A stretch of 22,257 nt of DNA, taken from positions 1 to 22,257 of the forward strand of contig CAZZEX010000085.1 in assembly GCA_964653285.1 (NCBI GenBank). The letters are read 5' to 3'. The position numbers and the translations under genes are program-made. Positions 21,004 through 22,257 of this stretch are shown here, in pieces (positions within the stretch are counted from its first letter, which is position 1; every line of letters starts with the position of its first letter). The notes under the pieces were generated by a model. The model had not been told where the DNA came from. It searched no databases and saw nothing but the letters and a program-made list of their open reading frames with translations. This DNA comes from CAZZEX01 sp964653285. Its GTDB lineage: Bacteria; Chloroflexota; Anaerolineae; B4-G1.

Positions 21004-21047
21004 TTGCGAGCATCGGGCCGGTTTTGGAGGCTGTGGCGATGCTCGCA
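21004..21047. repeat. Leader inverted repeat, copy 2
   Basis: TGCGAGCATCG (21005-21015, preceded by T as in copy 1) and CGATGCTCGCA (21037-21047) are perfect 11-bp arms around a 21-base loop. The loop sequence differs from copy 1 while the arms are conserved. Confidence 0.85.
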
Positions 21048-21167
21048 TATTGACATAACGATCACAAAAGGGGGAAAAAGGGGCATGAAAGCCATTTTGG
21101 GGGCCATTTATTGGCCTGGAAGCGGCGATAAGAAGAAAAAAACGGGGAAAACTGAGAAAGGGGAAGG

Positions 21168-22205
21168 GTAGAAAAGACCCCAGAGCCCACACGGGCACTG
21201 AAACAGAATAGAGCTCCTCTTTCCCATCCTTGAGGATGCTCGTAGAAAAGACCCCAGAGCCCACACGGGCACTGAAACTCACCAAGGTCGCCAGCCCTGA
21301 CAGGATTACTACGACCAGTAGAAAAGACCCCAGAGCCCACACGGGCACTGAAACGAGTGCCTTCGCCGCCCTTTTCGTGACCGTCTTCTTGGACGGGTAG
21401 AAAAGACCCCAGAGCCCACACGGGCACTGAAACCTGGGCAGGATTCGCAGACCGAGATCCCTTCTCCCCGGGGCCGGTAGAAAAGACCCCAGAGCCCACA
21501 CGGGCACTGAAACACTACGACCCGCCCGATCAATGGGCAGGTGCAGTCCACCCCGAAGGTAGAAAAGACCCCAGAGCCCACACGGGCACTGAAACCGATT
21601 GGCCTCAGCCGCCAGTGGGTTGGCAAACATAAAGGTAGAAAAGACCCCAGAGCCCACACGGGCACTGAAACCCGCCCAGCTGATGCGGATGGTGTCCGCG
21701 TACTTCAGTAGAAAAGACCCCAGAGCCCACACGGGCACTGAAACTCAACTCGAAGGTCACAGGCTCGGACTCAGCCGGGACGAGTAGAAAAGACCCCAGA
21801 GCCCACACGGGCACTGAAACCAGCGGCCTCCTCGGCGCTATTCCAGACGTGGAATGGCTGGGTAGAAAAGTAGAAAAGACCCCAGAGCCCACACGGGCAC
21901 TGAAACCCGCCCGCCCTTCTTACCATACGGGAAGACTGACACTTGTAGAAAAGACCCCAGAGCCCACACGGGCACTGAAACTCTCCCTCTCCATTTCACT
22001 CTGTAATGACGAGGGGTAGGAACGTAGAAAAGACCCCAGAGCCCACACGGGCACTGAAACCGGTTAGCGAACGGCCCGGCGCAGTAGAAGATTTCGTAGG
22101 TAGAAAAGACCCCAGAGCCCACACGGGCACTGAAACTGTATGGCAGTCGCAACAATCTTGCGACTGGTCGGGCGTCAGTAGAAAAGACCCCAGAGCCCAC
22201 ACGGG
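21168..22205 (+). CRISPR. CRISPR array: 13 full 37-bp repeats, one truncated repeat, 13 spacers
   Basis: The 37-bp repeat begins GTAGAAAAGACCCC and ends GGCACTGAAAC. Full copies start at 21168, 21242, 21318, 21397, 21477, 21559, 21635, 21708, 21784, 21870, 21945, 22024 and 22100 and look identical. A final copy at 22178 breaks off after 28 bases (22205). Spacers are 37, 39, 42, 43, 45, 39, 36, 39, 49, 38, 42, 39 and 41 bases long. The 49-base one includes an 8-base duplicate of the repeat start. Repeat ends of the GAAAC type give an 8-base crRNA 5' tag ACTGAAAC when processed by Cas6, so transcription should run left to right from the leader, and the truncated repeat is at the old end. No spacer visibly matches the rest of the window. 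Confidence 0.98.
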
Positions 22206-22223
22206 AGGGTTGGACAAGTCAGG

Positions 22224-22256
22224 ACTGGTTACGAACTGGTTACGAACTGGATACGA
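22224..22256 (+). repeat. 11-bp tandem repeat in the array trailer
   Basis: ACTGGTTACGA occurs at 22224 and 22235 and as ACTGGATACGA at 22246, directly adjacent, and may continue past the window edge. It starts 18 bases after the truncated last repeat. Confidence 0.8.
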
Positions 22257-22257
22257 A

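Larger units (their letters stand above)
20841..21167 (+). promoter_or_regulatory. CRISPR leader region
   Basis: This gene-free stretch sits between cas2 and the first repeat, on the side expected for a leader given the repeat orientation. It holds two copies of an inverted repeat (separate entry), a repeated 16-mer AAAAGGGGGAAAAAGG at 20970-20985 and 21066-21081, the palindrome CGGCCC-CA-GGGCCG near 20943-20956 and GGCCATTTATTGGCC at 21102-21116. A TTGACA lies at 21050-21055, but I see no convincing -10 box at the right distance. The last 50 bases are purine-rich. Confidence 0.65.

Noticed and set aside
21050..21078. TTGACA in the leader as the array promoter
   Set aside because: No acceptable -10 box occurs at 16-18 bases distance; kept only as a note in the leader entry.
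20590..21738. Long minus-strand open frame translating into repeated FQCPCGLWGLFY segments
   Set aside because: It is the antisense reading of the CRISPR repeats and of cas2, not a repeat protein.

Overview
The window is GC-rich bacterial DNA with dense operons and Shine-Dalgarno starts. The serine/glycine gene set, the SHMT-GcvT fusion, the heptamer intergenic repeats and the subtype III-C-like CRISPR locus together suggest a member of the Chloroflexota (Anaerolineae-like). This is an inference; there is no rRNA or other marker here.

Left part (1-6230): a 5'-truncated HEAT-like gene and a small unknown gene on the plus strand face a minus-strand operon. Read from its promoter near 6137-6165, the operon is: class V aminotransferase, phosphoglycerate dehydrogenase-like SerA, a small unknown ORF, a Phd/YefM antitoxin, a PIN toxin and a DUF1015 protein. 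On the other side of a divergent promoter pair lies a 1132-residue fusion of serine hydroxymethyltransferase and glycine-cleavage T protein (6232-9630). Together these genes look like serine synthesis plus glycine/one-carbon exchange.

Middle (9631-11038): a perfect sigma70-type promoter drives a TumE-like (DUF6516) toxin-antitoxin pair. The pair is sandwiched between the real gcvT 3' end and a broken second copy of that 3' end. Next comes about 430 bp without a gene, holding a candidate small RNA (promoter, hairpins, terminator) and a separate strong hairpin.

Right part (11039-22257): a type III CRISPR-Cas locus in the order membrane HEAT protein, cmr1, cmr6-like, cas10/csx11, cmr4, cmr5, cmr3-like, a small membrane protein with apparent frameshifts, cas2, a leader rich in inverted repeats, and an array of 13 full repeats plus one truncated repeat. 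Gene order and the Cas10 sequence fit subtype III-C. The Cas10 has HN in place of the HD pair and DEHG in place of GGDD, so neither HD-nuclease nor cyclic-oligoadenylate activity is expected. Cmr4 keeps its expected catalytic Asp, so target-RNA cleavage is the predicted activity. No cas1, cas6 or CARF effector is in the window.

Small repeat elements occur inside three coding sequences without breaking the frame: DUF1015, the SHMT-GcvT linker and csx11. Heptamer tandem repeats start at or beside three stop codons. Low-GC tracts (the HEAT gene and the first third of csx11) suggest mosaic assembly of the CRISPR locus.
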